A stretch of DNA of 64,000 bases from SCUS01 sp966211675 (GCA_966211675.1 CBIHPK010000009.1:27075-91074); one strand, 5' to 3'. Positions 9,709 through 18,517 are shown, counted from the stretch's first letter. Translations and numbers: made by a program. Notes: generated from the sequence alone by a model not told the origin.

Positions 9709-11064
9709 TCACTCGTCTTCGGACACCTCTCCCGCGAGGAGCTGTCCGATGACGGGGGTCTCACCGCCGCCGAGCCCGTGCAGGCTCCGCAGGTGGTGGA
9801 TGAGCATCGCGCGGTTGTCGGTCACCGAGAGGTTCTGCAGCTCGAGGGCGCCGATGCGGTCTTCCGGGGTGAAGGCCGGGGCCTCGACGCGCTCCATGGA
9901 GAGCTTCTCCGGCGCGTAGGCCATGTACTCCGCGCGCGTCGAGAGGAGGGTGTAGTCCTCGCCGCGGCGCAGCTCCACGGTCACCTCGCCGGTCACCGAG
10001 GGGGCGATCCAGCGGGTGAGGGCGTCCTTCAGCAGGTTGGCCTCCGGGTCGTACCACTTGCCCTCGTACAGCAGGCGCCCGAGCCGGCGGCCCAGCGTGG
10101 CGTAGAGGTCGAGGGTGTTCTCGTTGTGGATCGCCGAGAGCAGGCGCTCATACGCGAGGTGCAGCAGCGCCATGCCGGGGGCCTCGTAGATGCCGCGGCT
10201 CTTGGCCTCGATGACCCGGTTCTCGATCTGGTCGCTCATCCCGAGGCCGTGCCGTCCGCCGACGCGGTTGCACTCCAGGAAGAGGTCGAACTGCGAAGAG
10301 AAGCGATCGCCGTTGAGGCTCACCGGCAGGCCCTTCTCGAAGCCTACGGTCACCGTCTCGGGGGCGATCTCGACGTCCGCGCGCCAGAACGCCACGCCCA
10401 TGATGGGCTGGACGATGCGCATGTTCTTGTCGAGAAACTCCAGGTCCTTGGCCTCGTGGGTGGCGCCGAGGACGTTGGCGTCGGTGCTGTAGGCCTTCTC
10501 GGTCCCCATGCGATAGGGCAGGCCGTGCGCCAGGAGGTATTCGGACATCTCCTTGCGGCCGCCGAGCTCGCCCACGAACTTCGGGTCGAGCCAGGGCTTG
10601 TAGATGCGCAGCTCCGGGTTGGCGAGGATGCCGTAGCGGTAGAAGCGCTGGATGTCGTTGCCCTTGTGCGTAGAGCCGTCACCGAAGACGTTGACGCCGT
10701 CTTCCTTCATGGCGCGCACGATGGCGAGCGTGGTGACCGCGCGGCCGAGCGGCGTGGTGTTGAAGTACTTCCTCCCCCCCGAGGACAGGTGGAAGGCGCC
10801 GCACTGGATGGCCGTGAGGCCCTCGCGCACCATCGCCTCGCGGCAGTCCACCAGGCGTCCGGCGACGGCGCCGTGGGTGATGGCCGTCGGGGGGATGTCC
10901 GCGGGGTTGGCCTCGTCGGGCTGCGCGAGGTCGGCGGTGTAGGCGTGCACCTTCATGCCGTGACGGGACATCCACGCGACCGCGCAGCGGGTGTCGAGAC
11001 CGCCGGAGTACGCGATGCCCATCGGGGTGCCTGCGGGCGGCAACGAACGGTAGATCCTGCTCAT
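9709..11064 (-). CDS. argG: Argininosuccinate synthase
   Basis: 451 residues, the length of the E. coli-type ArgG subfamily. The ATP-pyrophosphatase loop AYSGGLDT lies at residues 18-25. Downstream stretches such as GDGSTHKGNDIQRF, MGTEKAYSTDANVLG and NRVGGRHGLGMSDQIENR are characteristic. The enzyme joins citrulline and aspartate using ATP in arginine biosynthesis and acts in the cytoplasm. No other arg gene is adjacent, so it is likely transcribed alone, divergently from glutamate dehydrogenase. Nothing unusual was seen. Confidence 0.97.
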   Translation of the reverse strand: MSRIYRSLPPAGTPMGIAYSGGLDTRCAVAWMSRHGMKVHAYTADLAQPDEANPADIPPTAITHGAVAGRLVDCREAMVREGLTAIQCGAFHLSSGGRKYFNTTPLGRAVTTLAIVRAMKEDGVNVFGDGSTHKGNDIQRFYRYGILANPELRIYKPWLDPKFVGELGGRKEMSEYLLAHGLPYRMGTEKAYSTDANVLGATHEAKDLEFLDKNMRIVQPIMGVAFWRADVEIAPETVTVGFEKGLPVSLNGDRFSSQFDLFLECNRVGGRHGLGMSDQIENRVIEAKSRGIYEAPGMALLHLAYERLLSAIHNENTLDLYATLGRRLGRLLYEGKWYDPEANLLKDALTRWIAPSVTGEVTVELRRGEDYTLLSTRAEYMAYAPEKLSMERVEAPAFTPEDRIGALELQNLSVTDNRAMLIHHLRSLHGLGGGETPVIGQLLAGEVSEDE

Positions 11065-11118
11065 GGCGCGTCACCTACCACGACCCCGAAGCGGCGCGCC
11101 ACGGGGGCCGCCCGGGCG

Positions 11119-11147
11119 TTGACGCATATGACGCAGGGAGACGAATA
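11119..11147 (+). promoter_or_regulatory. Possible sigma70-type promoter for glutamate dehydrogenase
   Basis: TTGACG at 11119-11124 matches a -35 box. A 17-base spacer leads to CGAATA (11142-11147) as a poor -10 box, about 120 bases before the gdhA start. It lies in the 202-base divergent region between argG and gdhA. This is a weak guess in GC-rich DNA. Confidence 0.25.
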
Positions 11148-11266
11148 CACCCGCGGGTTCGCCATCTTGACCGGTGGGGATTGGCGATGGGAGAACGCCG
11201 CCCCATTGAGGCTGCCGAGCTGCGCTCCGCAGGATCAGCGGAAGGCGCCGGAGAAAGCGAGCGGTG

Positions 11267-12532
11267 ATGTCGAACGAGAAGTACGAGTTCTTCAAGGTCA
11301 TCCAGGACTATCTGAACAGGGCCTCGAAGGTGGTCCAGCTCGACCCGGCGGTGGAGCTGATGCTCTCGCAGCCGAAGAACGAGGTGATCGTGCACTTCCC
11401 GGTGCGCATGGACACCGGCGAGGTGAAGCTCTTCAAGGGATATCGCATCCAGCACAGCAACATCCTCGGCCCCTTCAAGGGCGGTATCCGTTATCACGAG
11501 AGCGTCACCCTCGATGACGTGAAGGCCCTCGCCTCCATGATGACCTGGAAGTGCGCGCTGATGCGCCTCCCCTACGGCGGCGCCAAGGGGGGTATCAAGT
11601 TCAACCCGCGCAGCCACTCGACGGGCGAGCTGCAGCGCATCACCCGGCGCTTCACCCACGCGCTGGGCAGCAACATCGGCCCCGACTACGACATCCCCGC
11701 GCCGGACGTCGGCACCACGTCGCAGATGATGGCGTGGATCATGGACATGTACATGAACACCGTGGGGCACGTGAACAAGCAGGCCAACCGCGGCGTGGTG
11801 ACGGGCAAGCCCGTGGTCTCCGGCGGCACGCTCGGCCGAGAGAAGGCCACCGGCCAGGGGGTGGTGCACTGCATCCTCGAGTGGGCGCGGGAGCACCGGT
11901 TCAACCTGGAGGGCAGCACGTACATCGTGCAGGGCTACGGCAACGTCGGGTCGCACGCCTCGGCCATCCTGGGGCGCTACGGCGCGTCGCTCACCGCGGT
12001 GGGCGACCACTCGGGATATATGAAGTCCCCGGAGGGCTTCAATCGACACAAGCTGGCGGAGTGGGTGAAGACGCACGGCAGCGTGGCGGGCTACCCCTCG
12101 GGGCAGGCGATCACCCGCGAGGAGTTCTTCGCGACCAAGTGCGACATCTTCATCCCGGCGGCGCTGGAGGGGCAGATCGGCCCGTCGGAGGCCAACGCGC
12201 TCGACTGCCGGCTGATCGTCGAGGGCGCCAACGGGCCGACGACGCCGGAGGGGGAGAAGATCCTGCTCGACCGCGGGATCACCATCATCCCCGACGTGCT
12301 GGCCAACTCCGGCGGCGTGACCGTGTCGTATTACGAGTGGGTACAGAACAAGCGCTCGGAGAGCTGGGACCTCGAGGAGGTCGACGCGCGGCTCGAGACC
12401 GCGATGAAGCGCGCCTACAAGGACGTGCTGGATTTCAGCCGGGCCCGCGACGTCGACCTGCGCCTCGCGGCCTACTCGGTCGCGCTGGAGCGCCTCCAGG
12501 CGGCCTACCGCGAGCGCGACATCTTCCCCTGA
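11267..12532 (+). CDS. gdhA: Glutamate dehydrogenase (Glu/Leu/Phe/Val dehydrogenase family)
   Basis: 421 residues from the ATG at 11267 (a GTG codon lies directly before it; GGAG is at 11248-11251). The substrate-binding KGGIRYHESV (71-80) and the catalytic-lysine loop LPYGGAKGGI (101-110, Lys107) are present, as is the dinucleotide fold motif GYGNVG (223-228). The enzyme interconverts glutamate and 2-oxoglutarate plus ammonia. Length and motifs fit the hexameric GudB/RocG-like class. Coenzyme preference cannot be read safely. The divergent neighbour argG is also a nitrogen-metabolism gene, and the shared 202-base region could allow joint control. Confidence 0.95.
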   Translation: MSNEKYEFFKVIQDYLNRASKVVQLDPAVELMLSQPKNEVIVHFPVRMDTGEVKLFKGYRIQHSNILGPFKGGIRYHESVTLDDVKALASMMTWKCALMRLPYGGAKGGIKFNPRSHSTGELQRITRRFTHALGSNIGPDYDIPAPDVGTTSQMMAWIMDMYMNTVGHVNKQANRGVVTGKPVVSGGTLGREKATGQGVVHCILEWAREHRFNLEGSTYIVQGYGNVGSHASAILGRYGASLTAVGDHSGYMKSPEGFNRHKLAEWVKTHGSVAGYPSGQAITREEFFATKCDIFIPAALEGQIGPSEANALDCRLIVEGANGPTTPEGEKILLDRGITIIPDVLANSGGVTVSYYEWVQNKRSESWDLEEVDARLETAMKRAYKDVLDFSRARDVDLRLAAYSVALERLQAAYRERDIFP

Positions 12533-12533
12533 A

Positions 12534-13628
12534 TCACTCGCTCTCCTCCCTGCGCAGCCTTCGCGCGGCGTAGAGGAATCCCGCCACCAGAGCGCCCGCC
12601 TCCGCCGCGCTGCCACCCAGGAACAACGCCAGCGTCCGCTCGCACCCGTCGACCCCGAGGCGGGTGAGCTCCACGGGCATCGTGGGGTCGGCCAGGGTCT
12701 GGACCAGCCCGAGGTGGAGCTGCGGCGACCAGTGCAGCGCGGCCGCGGAGAGGAGAGCGAAGAGCAGCGCGGAGAGGCCCGAGAAGAGCGCGCCCAGCTT
12801 GAAGAGGCCGCGGAGGCCGCCGTCGAGGGACCAGCGAAGGAGGCCGTCGAGGAGGCCGCCGAAGACGGGGACGAGGTGGCGCTCGGCGGTGACCCCGGAG
12901 AGCGAGGCGAGCTGAGCGCGGCGGAGGCGGGCGGTGAGGTCGCGGAGGAGGTTCCATTGGAGGGCGGTGATGACGACGGGGAGGGGGGCGAGCGCGCAGC
13001 CCGCGACGACCGTGGCCCAGGAGGGCGCCTCGCCCGAGGTGAGGGGCGTGAGCGCGAGGAGCAGCGGCGCGTCGTAGAGCGTGTGGCAGATCGTCGGCAG
13101 CAGCAGGGCGAGCGCGGTGTAGCGGCCGCGCGACCGGGGGCGGACCATCCCGACGGCGATCAGCGAGCCCATCAGCATGCCGTCGAAGGCGTGGCCCGGG
13201 ACGGAGATGAGCCCGCGCAGCAGGGCCGTGCGGGCGCCGCCGTCGAGGACATAGACGACGTTCTCGACGCCGGCGAAGCCGAGGGCCGCGGCGGCGCCGT
13301 AGACGAGGCCGTCCATGGGCTCGTCGAAGGCGCGGTGGCGGCGGACGTAGAGGTAGAGGACGGAGAACTTCGCGAGCTCCTCGGGCAGCGCCACGCCGAG
13401 GAGGGTGGTGAAGAGCGTGCGAGGGATGTTGCCCCAGCGGACGTCGCGGAGGAGGTCGGCGAGGAGGGCGTCGGCGCCGAGCTCGACGAGCGCGACCGGG
13501 GCGGCGGAGAGGGCGCCGAGCAGCAGGGTGAGCCAGACGACGGAGCGGGGTTCGGGGCGGAGGTCCTGGCGGTCGACGGAGACCAGGATGAGCAGGACCG
13601 GGACGATCGCGAGCAGCAGCAACACCAT
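12534..13628 (-). CDS. PrsW-family intramembrane metalloprotease
   Basis: A 364-residue polytopic membrane protein with about eight to nine hydrophobic segments. It has the PrsW signatures PEELAKF (E83, E84, K87), FAGVEN (E122, N123) and GHAFDG (H146, D149), each in or beside a membrane helix. PrsW proteases cleave membrane anti-sigma factors in Bacillus, but the family is broad. The two sigma loci in this window are 34 kb or more away, so no partner can be assigned. The ATG at 13628 is chosen because hydrophobic sequence starts there; an ATG 13 codons upstream is possible. It follows the LuxC-like gene on the same strand with an 80-base gap. Confidence 0.85.
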   Translation of the reverse strand: MVLLLLAIVPVLLILVSVDRQDLRPEPRSVVWLTLLLGALSAAPVALVELGADALLADLLRDVRWGNIPRTLFTTLLGVALPEELAKFSVLYLYVRRHRAFDEPMDGLVYGAAAALGFAGVENVVYVLDGGARTALLRGLISVPGHAFDGMLMGSLIAVGMVRPRSRGRYTALALLLPTICHTLYDAPLLLALTPLTSGEAPSWATVVAGCALAPLPVVITALQWNLLRDLTARLRRAQLASLSGVTAERHLVPVFGGLLDGLLRWSLDGGLRGLFKLGALFSGLSALLFALLSAAALHWSPQLHLGLVQTLADPTMPVELTRLGVDGCERTLALFLGGSAAEAGALVAGFLYAARRLRREESE

Positions 13629-13708
13629 TGGGGATACGGCCTCCTTCCAGAGCGGCGGAGGGCACATCGGGGCGGCGCTGCGCGAGGTTGTCGGGACGGA
13701 GAGAATTC

Positions 13709-14752
13709 CTAGGCGGTGAGCGCCGGGCGGAGGTCCTCGGGGCCGTCGAGGGCAGGGTCCTGGAGGGTCCCGGCGGCGACCGCGCGGCCGGCGAAGCCCT
13801 CGATGGCGAGGAGGTCCGCGGTCGGGCCGTCGACGCCCAGCGCGGTGAGGTGGCGGGCGTGGCGTCTTACCAGGGCGTGTAAGCCCGCGTCGTCGAGGCC
13901 CGCGACGGTGATGTTGCGGGCGCCGGGCGAGCCGATGGAGGCTGTGTCGTGGAGGGCGATCGCGTGCGAGTCGCCGCGCCAGAAGCGCAGGGCCGTCGCG
14001 GCGTGCACGCCCCGCCACTGCATCACCGCGGCGCCGAGGCCGACGTCCATGCGGCCGGGCGGGAGCCAGCGGGCGACCTCGGAGAGCGCCCGGTCGAGGT
14101 GCTCCGCGAAGCCCATGGGGTCGCCCTCGGTGACGATCACGGCCTGCGGGGAGAGGCAGCCGCGCTGGTCGTACCAGGCGATGTCCTCGGCGACGCGGGC
14201 GGCGGCGAGGGGATGGTTCGTGGTGCGTACGATGGAGAGCGCGAAGCCGTGGCCGCGGCCCTCGAAGGTGACGTCGGGCGGGAGCGAGGCGCGCAGGGTC
14301 GCGAGGGTCTCGTCGGAGCCGTACGCGATGAGGTGGTCGAAGGCCTCATCGGTCGCGACCCCATCGGTGAGCAGCTGGACGAAGCGCGGCTGATGGCGCG
14401 AGGGCTTCACGGTGACCGAGGCGGCGCCGCGGAGCAGCGGCAGCGCGAGGGCCCGCAGCGGCGCGGTGGCGACGGAGGACGCGAGGAGGACCCGCACCCG
14501 CCTGCCCGCGAGCTCGCGCGAGGTGAGGGCCGCGAGGGCGTCGGGGGTGTAGCGCGCGGTGACCCGGTCGAGCGCGAGGGCGGCGTGCGCCGGGTGCAGC
14601 GCGCCGGCGGCCGCGGGGGCGTCGACGGCGCGCCGCGGGGGGGCCGGCTCGCGCCGCCCACCGCCGAGTGGAACGGGCGCCGGGGGGGGGCGTGTGCCGT
14701 CGGTGGATCGAAGGTAGACGTCCCCGCCCGACCTTTTGAGGAGTGTTTCCAT
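13709..14752 (-). CDS. LuxC-like acyl-CoA reductase (aldehyde dehydrogenase fold)
   Basis: The conserved part is clear: a nucleotide-binding region (RVRVLLASSVATAPLRAL), a VKPS motif, and the nucleophile loop YDQRGCLSPQ with Cys199, matching the LuxC active-site context. LuxC-type enzymes reduce fatty acyl groups to aldehydes with NADPH. The N terminus is uncertain. The only in-frame ATG (14752) overlaps the ATG of the divergent gene at 14751 by two bases and has no ribosome-binding site. A run of nine G lies at 14692-14700, between that ATG and the conserved domain. At about 347 residues it is shorter than classical LuxC, so the N terminus may be misread or shifted. Confidence 0.75.
   Translation of the reverse strand: METLLKRSGGDVYLRSTDGTRPPPAPVPLGGGRREPAPPRRAVDAPAAAGALHPAHAALALDRVTARYTPDALAALTSRELAGRRVRVLLASSVATAPLRALALPLLRGAASVTVKPSRHQPRFVQLLTDGVATDEAFDHLIAYGSDETLATLRASLPPDVTFEGRGHGFALSIVRTTNHPLAAARVAEDIAWYDQRGCLSPQAVIVTEGDPMGFAEHLDRALSEVARWLPPGRMDVGLGAAVMQWRGVHAATALRFWRGDSHAIALHDTASIGSPGARNITVAGLDDAGLHALVRRHARHLTALGVDGPTADLLAIEGFAGRAVAAGTLQDPALDGPEDLRPALTA
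14738..14743 (+). promoter_or_regulatory. Ribosome-binding site of the 14751 gene
   Basis: GAGGAG seven bases before the ATG at 14751. It supports that start over the upstream TTG, and shows that the forward gene, not the overlapping LuxC frame, owns this region. Confidence 0.7.
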
Positions 14753-15110
14753 GAGCAAGCTCGCAACGTTGTTGACCGGTTCGCAGTCCAAGCTGGCCGG
14801 GTATCTCACCGAAAACAAGATCGACCCGGCCCGCATCCTCGTCGCTTCCAAGCAGATCGAGACCCTGCAGCCGGAAGACCGCGCCATCCGCCTCGCCAAG
14901 CGCCAGACCCGCGGCAAGGACGACGACGCCGCCAAGGCCGCCAAGGCCAAGCGCGCCCGCACCGGCCGCCCGGTGACCCTGCCCGGCCTCACCAAGGCCC
15001 TCAAGGGCGAGTCGCTCTCCGGCCCGTACAAGCTGCGCGTCCTCCGCGCGGTGGCCCGCATCGCCGAGCAGAAGAAGCTCGCGGCGCCGGAGCTCAGCAA
15101 CCTCTTCTAA
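14751..15110 (+). CDS. Small basic conserved-looking protein, 119 aa
   Basis: A small soluble protein in two parts joined by a Lys/Ala/Asp-rich linker (KDDDAAKAAKAKRAR). The N-terminal 50 residues (SKLATLLTGSQSKLAGYLTE) and the C-terminal helix-rich part (LRVLRAVARIAEQKKLAAPEL) look structured. It has a good ribosome-binding site, clean codon use, and stands alone between divergent LuxC and the PP2C gene. No family was recognised. The basic linker would suit nucleic-acid binding, but that is a guess. Confidence 0.7.
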   Translation: MSKLATLLTGSQSKLAGYLTENKIDPARILVASKQIETLQPEDRAIRLAKRQTRGKDDDAAKAAKAKRARTGRPVTLPGLTKALKGESLSGPYKLRVLRAVARIAEQKKLAAPELSNLF

Positions 15111-15229
15111 GACCGCCGCAGCGGGCGGCTCCCCAGCGGGTCTTCCCCGCCTCCCGCCGACCTGCCCCCCACTGCCTCCCTGCCGGCTCGACGCGTACAC
15201 GCCCGGCGTGATACCGCGAGGTCATCGCC

Positions 15230-16576
15230 ATGACCGCTCCGCACCGGCTCTCCGCCCGCTCCGACGTCGGTCGACGACGCGAACACAACGAGGACACCTT
15301 CCGCTGCGACGCGGCCCTCGGGCTGTACATCGTGGCCGACGGCATGGGCGGGCACGCGGCCGGCGAGGTGGCCTCCGCGATGGCCTCGCAGCGCGTCGCC
15401 GCCGAGGTCGAGCGCAGCCGCAGCATGATCGACGCGCTCGCCCGGCAGGACCCGGGGGTGCGCCCCGACGACGTGAAGCTGATGCTCGCCAACGCCGTGC
15501 GCGCGGCCAACGGGGAGGTGTGGTCCGCGGCGCAGTCCAACCCCGCGCGGCGGGGCATGGGCACCACGCTCACGGCGATGCTGGTGGTCGGCCGGCGGTG
15601 CTTCCTCGCGCACGTGGGCGACTCGCGCGCGTACCTGGTGCGCGGCGCCGAGGTGCGGCTGCTCACGGAGGACCACTCGGTGGTCAACGAGCTGCGCCGC
15701 CGCGGCAAGCTCACGCACGAGGCGCTCGCGAAGGTCGCGCACAAGAACGCCATCACCCGCGCGGTGGGGGTCTTCGAGAACGTGGAGGTCGACACCTTCC
15801 ACATCCTGGCGGCGCCGGGCGACCGCTTCGTGCTGTGCAGCGACGGGCTGCACCGCTACCTCGACACCGACGACGCGCTGCGGCCGCTGCTGGAGGGCGT
15901 CACCGAGGAGACCGCGACGCAGCGGCTCATCGACTACGCCAACGAGCGCGGCGGCGCGGACAACATCACCGCCGTCGTGGTCACGCTGCCCGACGAGGAC
16001 ACGCGGCAGAGCGTGGTGGCCGAGCTCACGCGCTCGTACGCGACGCTGTCGGCGCTGCCGTTCTTCCGGCACCTGGAGCCGAGGGAGATCCTGGTGCTGC
16101 AGGCCGCGGCGAAGGTGCGGGACATCGAGCCGGGCATCGAGGTGGTGCGCGAGGGAGAGCCGGGGGAGGCGATGTTCCTGATCGTGCAGGGGAAGTGCGT
16201 GGTGAAGAAGGGCGAGATGGAGATCGCCCGCCTCGGGCCGGGGGAGCACTTCGGCGAGATGGCCCTCGTCGAGCGAGCGCCGCGCAGCGCGACGGTGGTG
16301 GCCGAGGACGACACGCGGCTGCTGGAGATCGCCCGCGCGGACTTCTTCCGCGTGCTGCGCGAGTCCAGCGACACCGCCGTGAAGATGCTCTGGAACATCG
16401 TCTCGGTGCTCGCGGCGCGGCTTCGAGAGACCTCGTCGCAGCTGGGCGAGGCGCGAGAGCAGCTCGTGGCCGACGACCTCACCGCGCAGCTCTTCGACGA
16501 GTACCCCGGCGTGGTCGGCCGAGAGGGACGAGACACCATGCCCGCGATCCCGCGAGGCGGGACCTTTCCCCGGTAG
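15230..16576 (+). CDS. PP2C-type protein phosphatase fused to a cNMP-binding domain
   Basis: 448 residues. Residues 1-255 are a complete bacterial PP2C domain: RSDVGRRREHNED (10-22), DGMGGHAAG (37-45), GDSRAYL (130-136), SDGL (204-207) and GGADNITAVV (241-250). The metal-binding aspartates are all present. Residues ~272-400 form a cyclic-nucleotide-binding domain with the phosphate cassette FGEMALVERAPRSATV (341-356), including the Glu and Arg that contact the nucleotide. It has no membrane segment. It probably dephosphorylates Ser/Thr-phosphoproteins under nucleotide control and could oppose the kinases in this window. The partner is not shown by the sequence. Confidence 0.95.
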   Translation: MTAPHRLSARSDVGRRREHNEDTFRCDAALGLYIVADGMGGHAAGEVASAMASQRVAAEVERSRSMIDALARQDPGVRPDDVKLMLANAVRAANGEVWSAAQSNPARRGMGTTLTAMLVVGRRCFLAHVGDSRAYLVRGAEVRLLTEDHSVVNELRRRGKLTHEALAKVAHKNAITRAVGVFENVEVDTFHILAAPGDRFVLCSDGLHRYLDTDDALRPLLEGVTEETATQRLIDYANERGGADNITAVVVTLPDEDTRQSVVAELTRSYATLSALPFFRHLEPREILVLQAAAKVRDIEPGIEVVREGEPGEAMFLIVQGKCVVKKGEMEIARLGPGEHFGEMALVERAPRSATVVAEDDTRLLEIARADFFRVLRESSDTAVKMLWNIVSVLAARLRETSSQLGEAREQLVADDLTAQLFDEYPGVVGREGRDTMPAIPRGGTFPR

Positions 16577-16588
16577 CGGGCTGAGCAG

Positions 16589-18127
16589 ATGAAGGTCGTC
16601 GCGCTCACGCTGCTCATCGGGCTCCTGGCGTCGTCGTGCGCCAACGTCGAGTGCTCGTTCAACTCCGACTGCGGCGAGCACGCGCGCTGCGAGCTCAACC
16701 GCTGCATGCGCGACTGCCTCGAAGATCGCGACTGCGAGGAGGGGTCGACGTGCAACCCCAACGGGTTCTGCATCAAGCCGACCCCGACGGAGGACCACCC
16801 GGAGGTCCTCGACACGCCCGTCCCGGTGGACCGAGGGAACACCCCGGTGGACGTGGGCTTCGACGTCGGGACGGACGCGGGGACGGACGTAGGCTTCGAC
16901 GCGGGGACGGACGTCGGGACCGACGTGGGCTTCGACGTGGGCTTCGATGTCGGAAGAGACGCGGGCACGGACGTGGGCTTCGACGTGGGCTTCGACGTGG
17001 GCTTCGACGTGGGCTTCGATGTCGGAAGAGACATCGGGACCGACGTGGGCTTCGACGCGGGCACGGCGGACGCCCCGGTCGGACCGGCGGCGGTCGGTGT
17101 GTACGACTACGCGGGGGTGCGCCCCGGGGCGCTGGTGTCGCCGGTCGCCGTGGCGTGGCACCCGAGCGGGAGCTACGCGCTGATCCTGTCGGCGAGCAAC
17201 ACGGTGTTCCGTTACGACGCCGCGATGCCGTCGGTGGCGCAGGTCGCGAGCGCGGGCTCGACCGTCTCGTGGCGGGGTCTGGCCTTCACGCCCGATGGCG
17301 CACGCGCGTTGCTGCTGGGCAACGCGGGCTCCGGGACCGCCGCCCGCGGTCGCCTCTTCGTGTGGGACCACGCGAGCTCGACGCTGACCGAGCGCGCCGC
17401 CGAGGCGTCTTCGACCGGGACCTATCAGGCGATCCGCTGGGGTTCGGACGGGCGGGCGATGCTCCTGGGGCTGGGCACCAACTCGCTCACGTTCTGGCGC
17501 TACGACGCGAGCGGCAATCGCACCGGGACCCCGTTCGGGTACGGCGTCGTGATGAACACGGGGTGCAACGACCTGGCGTGGGTCCGGGACGGCTTCGGCG
17601 ACCCGGCGCTGATGGTGGTGTGCGGCATCAACACCGGCGGCATCCTCTCGGTGGCGGCGCTCGACACGGCGACGCCGCGCTTCTCCATGGCGGCGTCCAG
17701 CTCGCAGACGGGCAACACCTTCCACATCGCGGCCCGGCCGCAGGGCGACGCCGCGATCACCATCGGCTCGACCAACAGGCTCTATCGCTACCGGGACGCC
17801 GTCTGGACGGCCGAGTTCGGGTCACCGTTCCTGCCGTACTCGTTCGGCGTGGCGTTCTCCTCCGACGGCGCGCGAGCGCTGGCCTTCGGGGGGCCGGGGC
17901 GCGCATACGAGTATCGGTATGACCTCTACGTGCGGGATCAGATCACGGACGTGCCCATCGCGCTGACCGCCGCGCCCTTCACCCAGCCGTCGAACGCCGT
18001 GTTGAACGACGTCGCGTGGCGCCCCGGCTGCCACGAGGGCCTCGCCGTCGGCGGCGCGAACAGCATCACGGGCACGAGCGCCTTCGTGGCGTATTTCCGC
18101 GTGCTCAACGGCGTCCGCTGCAACTGA
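16589..18127 (+). CDS. Lipoprotein with DVG repeats and beta-propeller-like domain
   Basis: 512 residues. The lipoprotein signal ends at ASSCANVEC, followed by a Cys-rich block (CSFNSDCGEHARC, CLEDRDCEEGSTC). Then comes an acidic tract of tetrapeptides D-(V/A)-G-(F/T/R) (residues ~88-159). The C-terminal ~340 residues have repeated strands of the type VAWHPSGSYALIL, LAFTPDGARALLL and VAFSSDGARALAF, as in WD40/TolB-like propellers. It lies 12 bases after the PP2C gene, so the two may be co-transcribed. It is probably exported and anchored. The ligand is unknown. Confidence 0.88.
   Translation: MKVVALTLLIGLLASSCANVECSFNSDCGEHARCELNRCMRDCLEDRDCEEGSTCNPNGFCIKPTPTEDHPEVLDTPVPVDRGNTPVDVGFDVGTDAGTDVGFDAGTDVGTDVGFDVGFDVGRDAGTDVGFDVGFDVGFDVGFDVGRDIGTDVGFDAGTADAPVGPAAVGVYDYAGVRPGALVSPVAVAWHPSGSYALILSASNTVFRYDAAMPSVAQVASAGSTVSWRGLAFTPDGARALLLGNAGSGTAARGRLFVWDHASSTLTERAAEASSTGTYQAIRWGSDGRAMLLGLGTNSLTFWRYDASGNRTGTPFGYGVVMNTGCNDLAWVRDGFGDPALMVVCGINTGGILSVAALDTATPRFSMAASSSQTGNTFHIAARPQGDAAITIGSTNRLYRYRDAVWTAEFGSPFLPYSFGVAFSSDGARALAFGGPGRAYEYRYDLYVRDQITDVPIALTAAPFTQPSNAVLNDVAWRPGCHEGLAVGGANSITGTSAFVAYFRVLNGVRCN
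16850..17064 (+). repeat. 12-bp-unit tandem repeat coding for DVGF/DVGT/DAGT
   Basis: About 18 consecutive four-codon units inside the lipoprotein gene. Many are identical at DNA level (for example repeated GACGTGGGCTTC), and a longer unit of several tetrapeptides is itself duplicated. Asp recurs every fourth residue, giving a strongly acidic linker. Confidence 0.9.
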
Positions 18128-18133
18128 CCACCG

Positions 18134-18517
18134 ATGGCCGACCCTCCCTCCAAGCCCGGAAGCAACCCCTTCGCGAAGCTCGCCGCGATGCGCGAGGCGC
18201 TCCCCCCCGGGGAGGCGAAGGCGCCTGCGGCGCAGGCCGTGGCGGCGGTGGTCGATCCGGTGGCGGCGCTGCTCGCTCGCAGGCTCGTCGTGCGGCGTGA
18301 GCGCAAGGGCCGCGGCGGCAAGACCGTCACCGTGGTGCAGTGGCCCGACGGCGCGGAGGCCGACGCGCTCGACGCGCTCGCGAGGGAGCTGCGCAAGGGC
18401 CTCGGCACCGCGGCGCAGCGCGAGGAGGCCTCCATCGCGGTGCAGGGCGACATCGCCGACCGCGTCGCCGCGTGGCTCGCGGGGCGCGGCGCGGGCCGCA
18501 TCGTGCGGGGCGACTGA
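18134..18517 (+). CDS. yciH: Bacterial SUI1/eIF1-like translation factor (YciH family)
   Basis: 127 residues; the last ~80 form a SUI1 domain. It starts with the basic loop RRERKGRGGKTVTVVQW, continues through LARELRKGLGTAAQ, and ends IAVQGDIADRVAAWLAGRG. The first 45 residues are a flexible Pro/Ala/Lys tail. The family is related to eukaryotic eIF1, and bacterial members bind the small ribosomal subunit and may influence start selection. The gene follows the DVG lipoprotein by six bases and leads into two more forward genes. It is cytoplasmic and normal in length. Confidence 0.88.
   Translation: MADPPSKPGSNPFAKLAAMREALPPGEAKAPAAQAVAAVVDPVAALLARRLVVRRERKGRGGKTVTVVQWPDGAEADALDALARELRKGLGTAAQREEASIAVQGDIADRVAAWLAGRGAGRIVRGD

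Noticed and set aside
14692..14700. Nine-G run as a phase-variation switch for the LuxC-like gene
   Set aside because: Neither alternative frame gives a convincing N terminus, so it is only reported as a start-site problem.
15107..17725. An 872-residue minus-strand open frame
   Set aside because: Mirror of the PP2C and DVG-repeat genes; composition is Arg/His-rich and repeats mirror the sense repeats.
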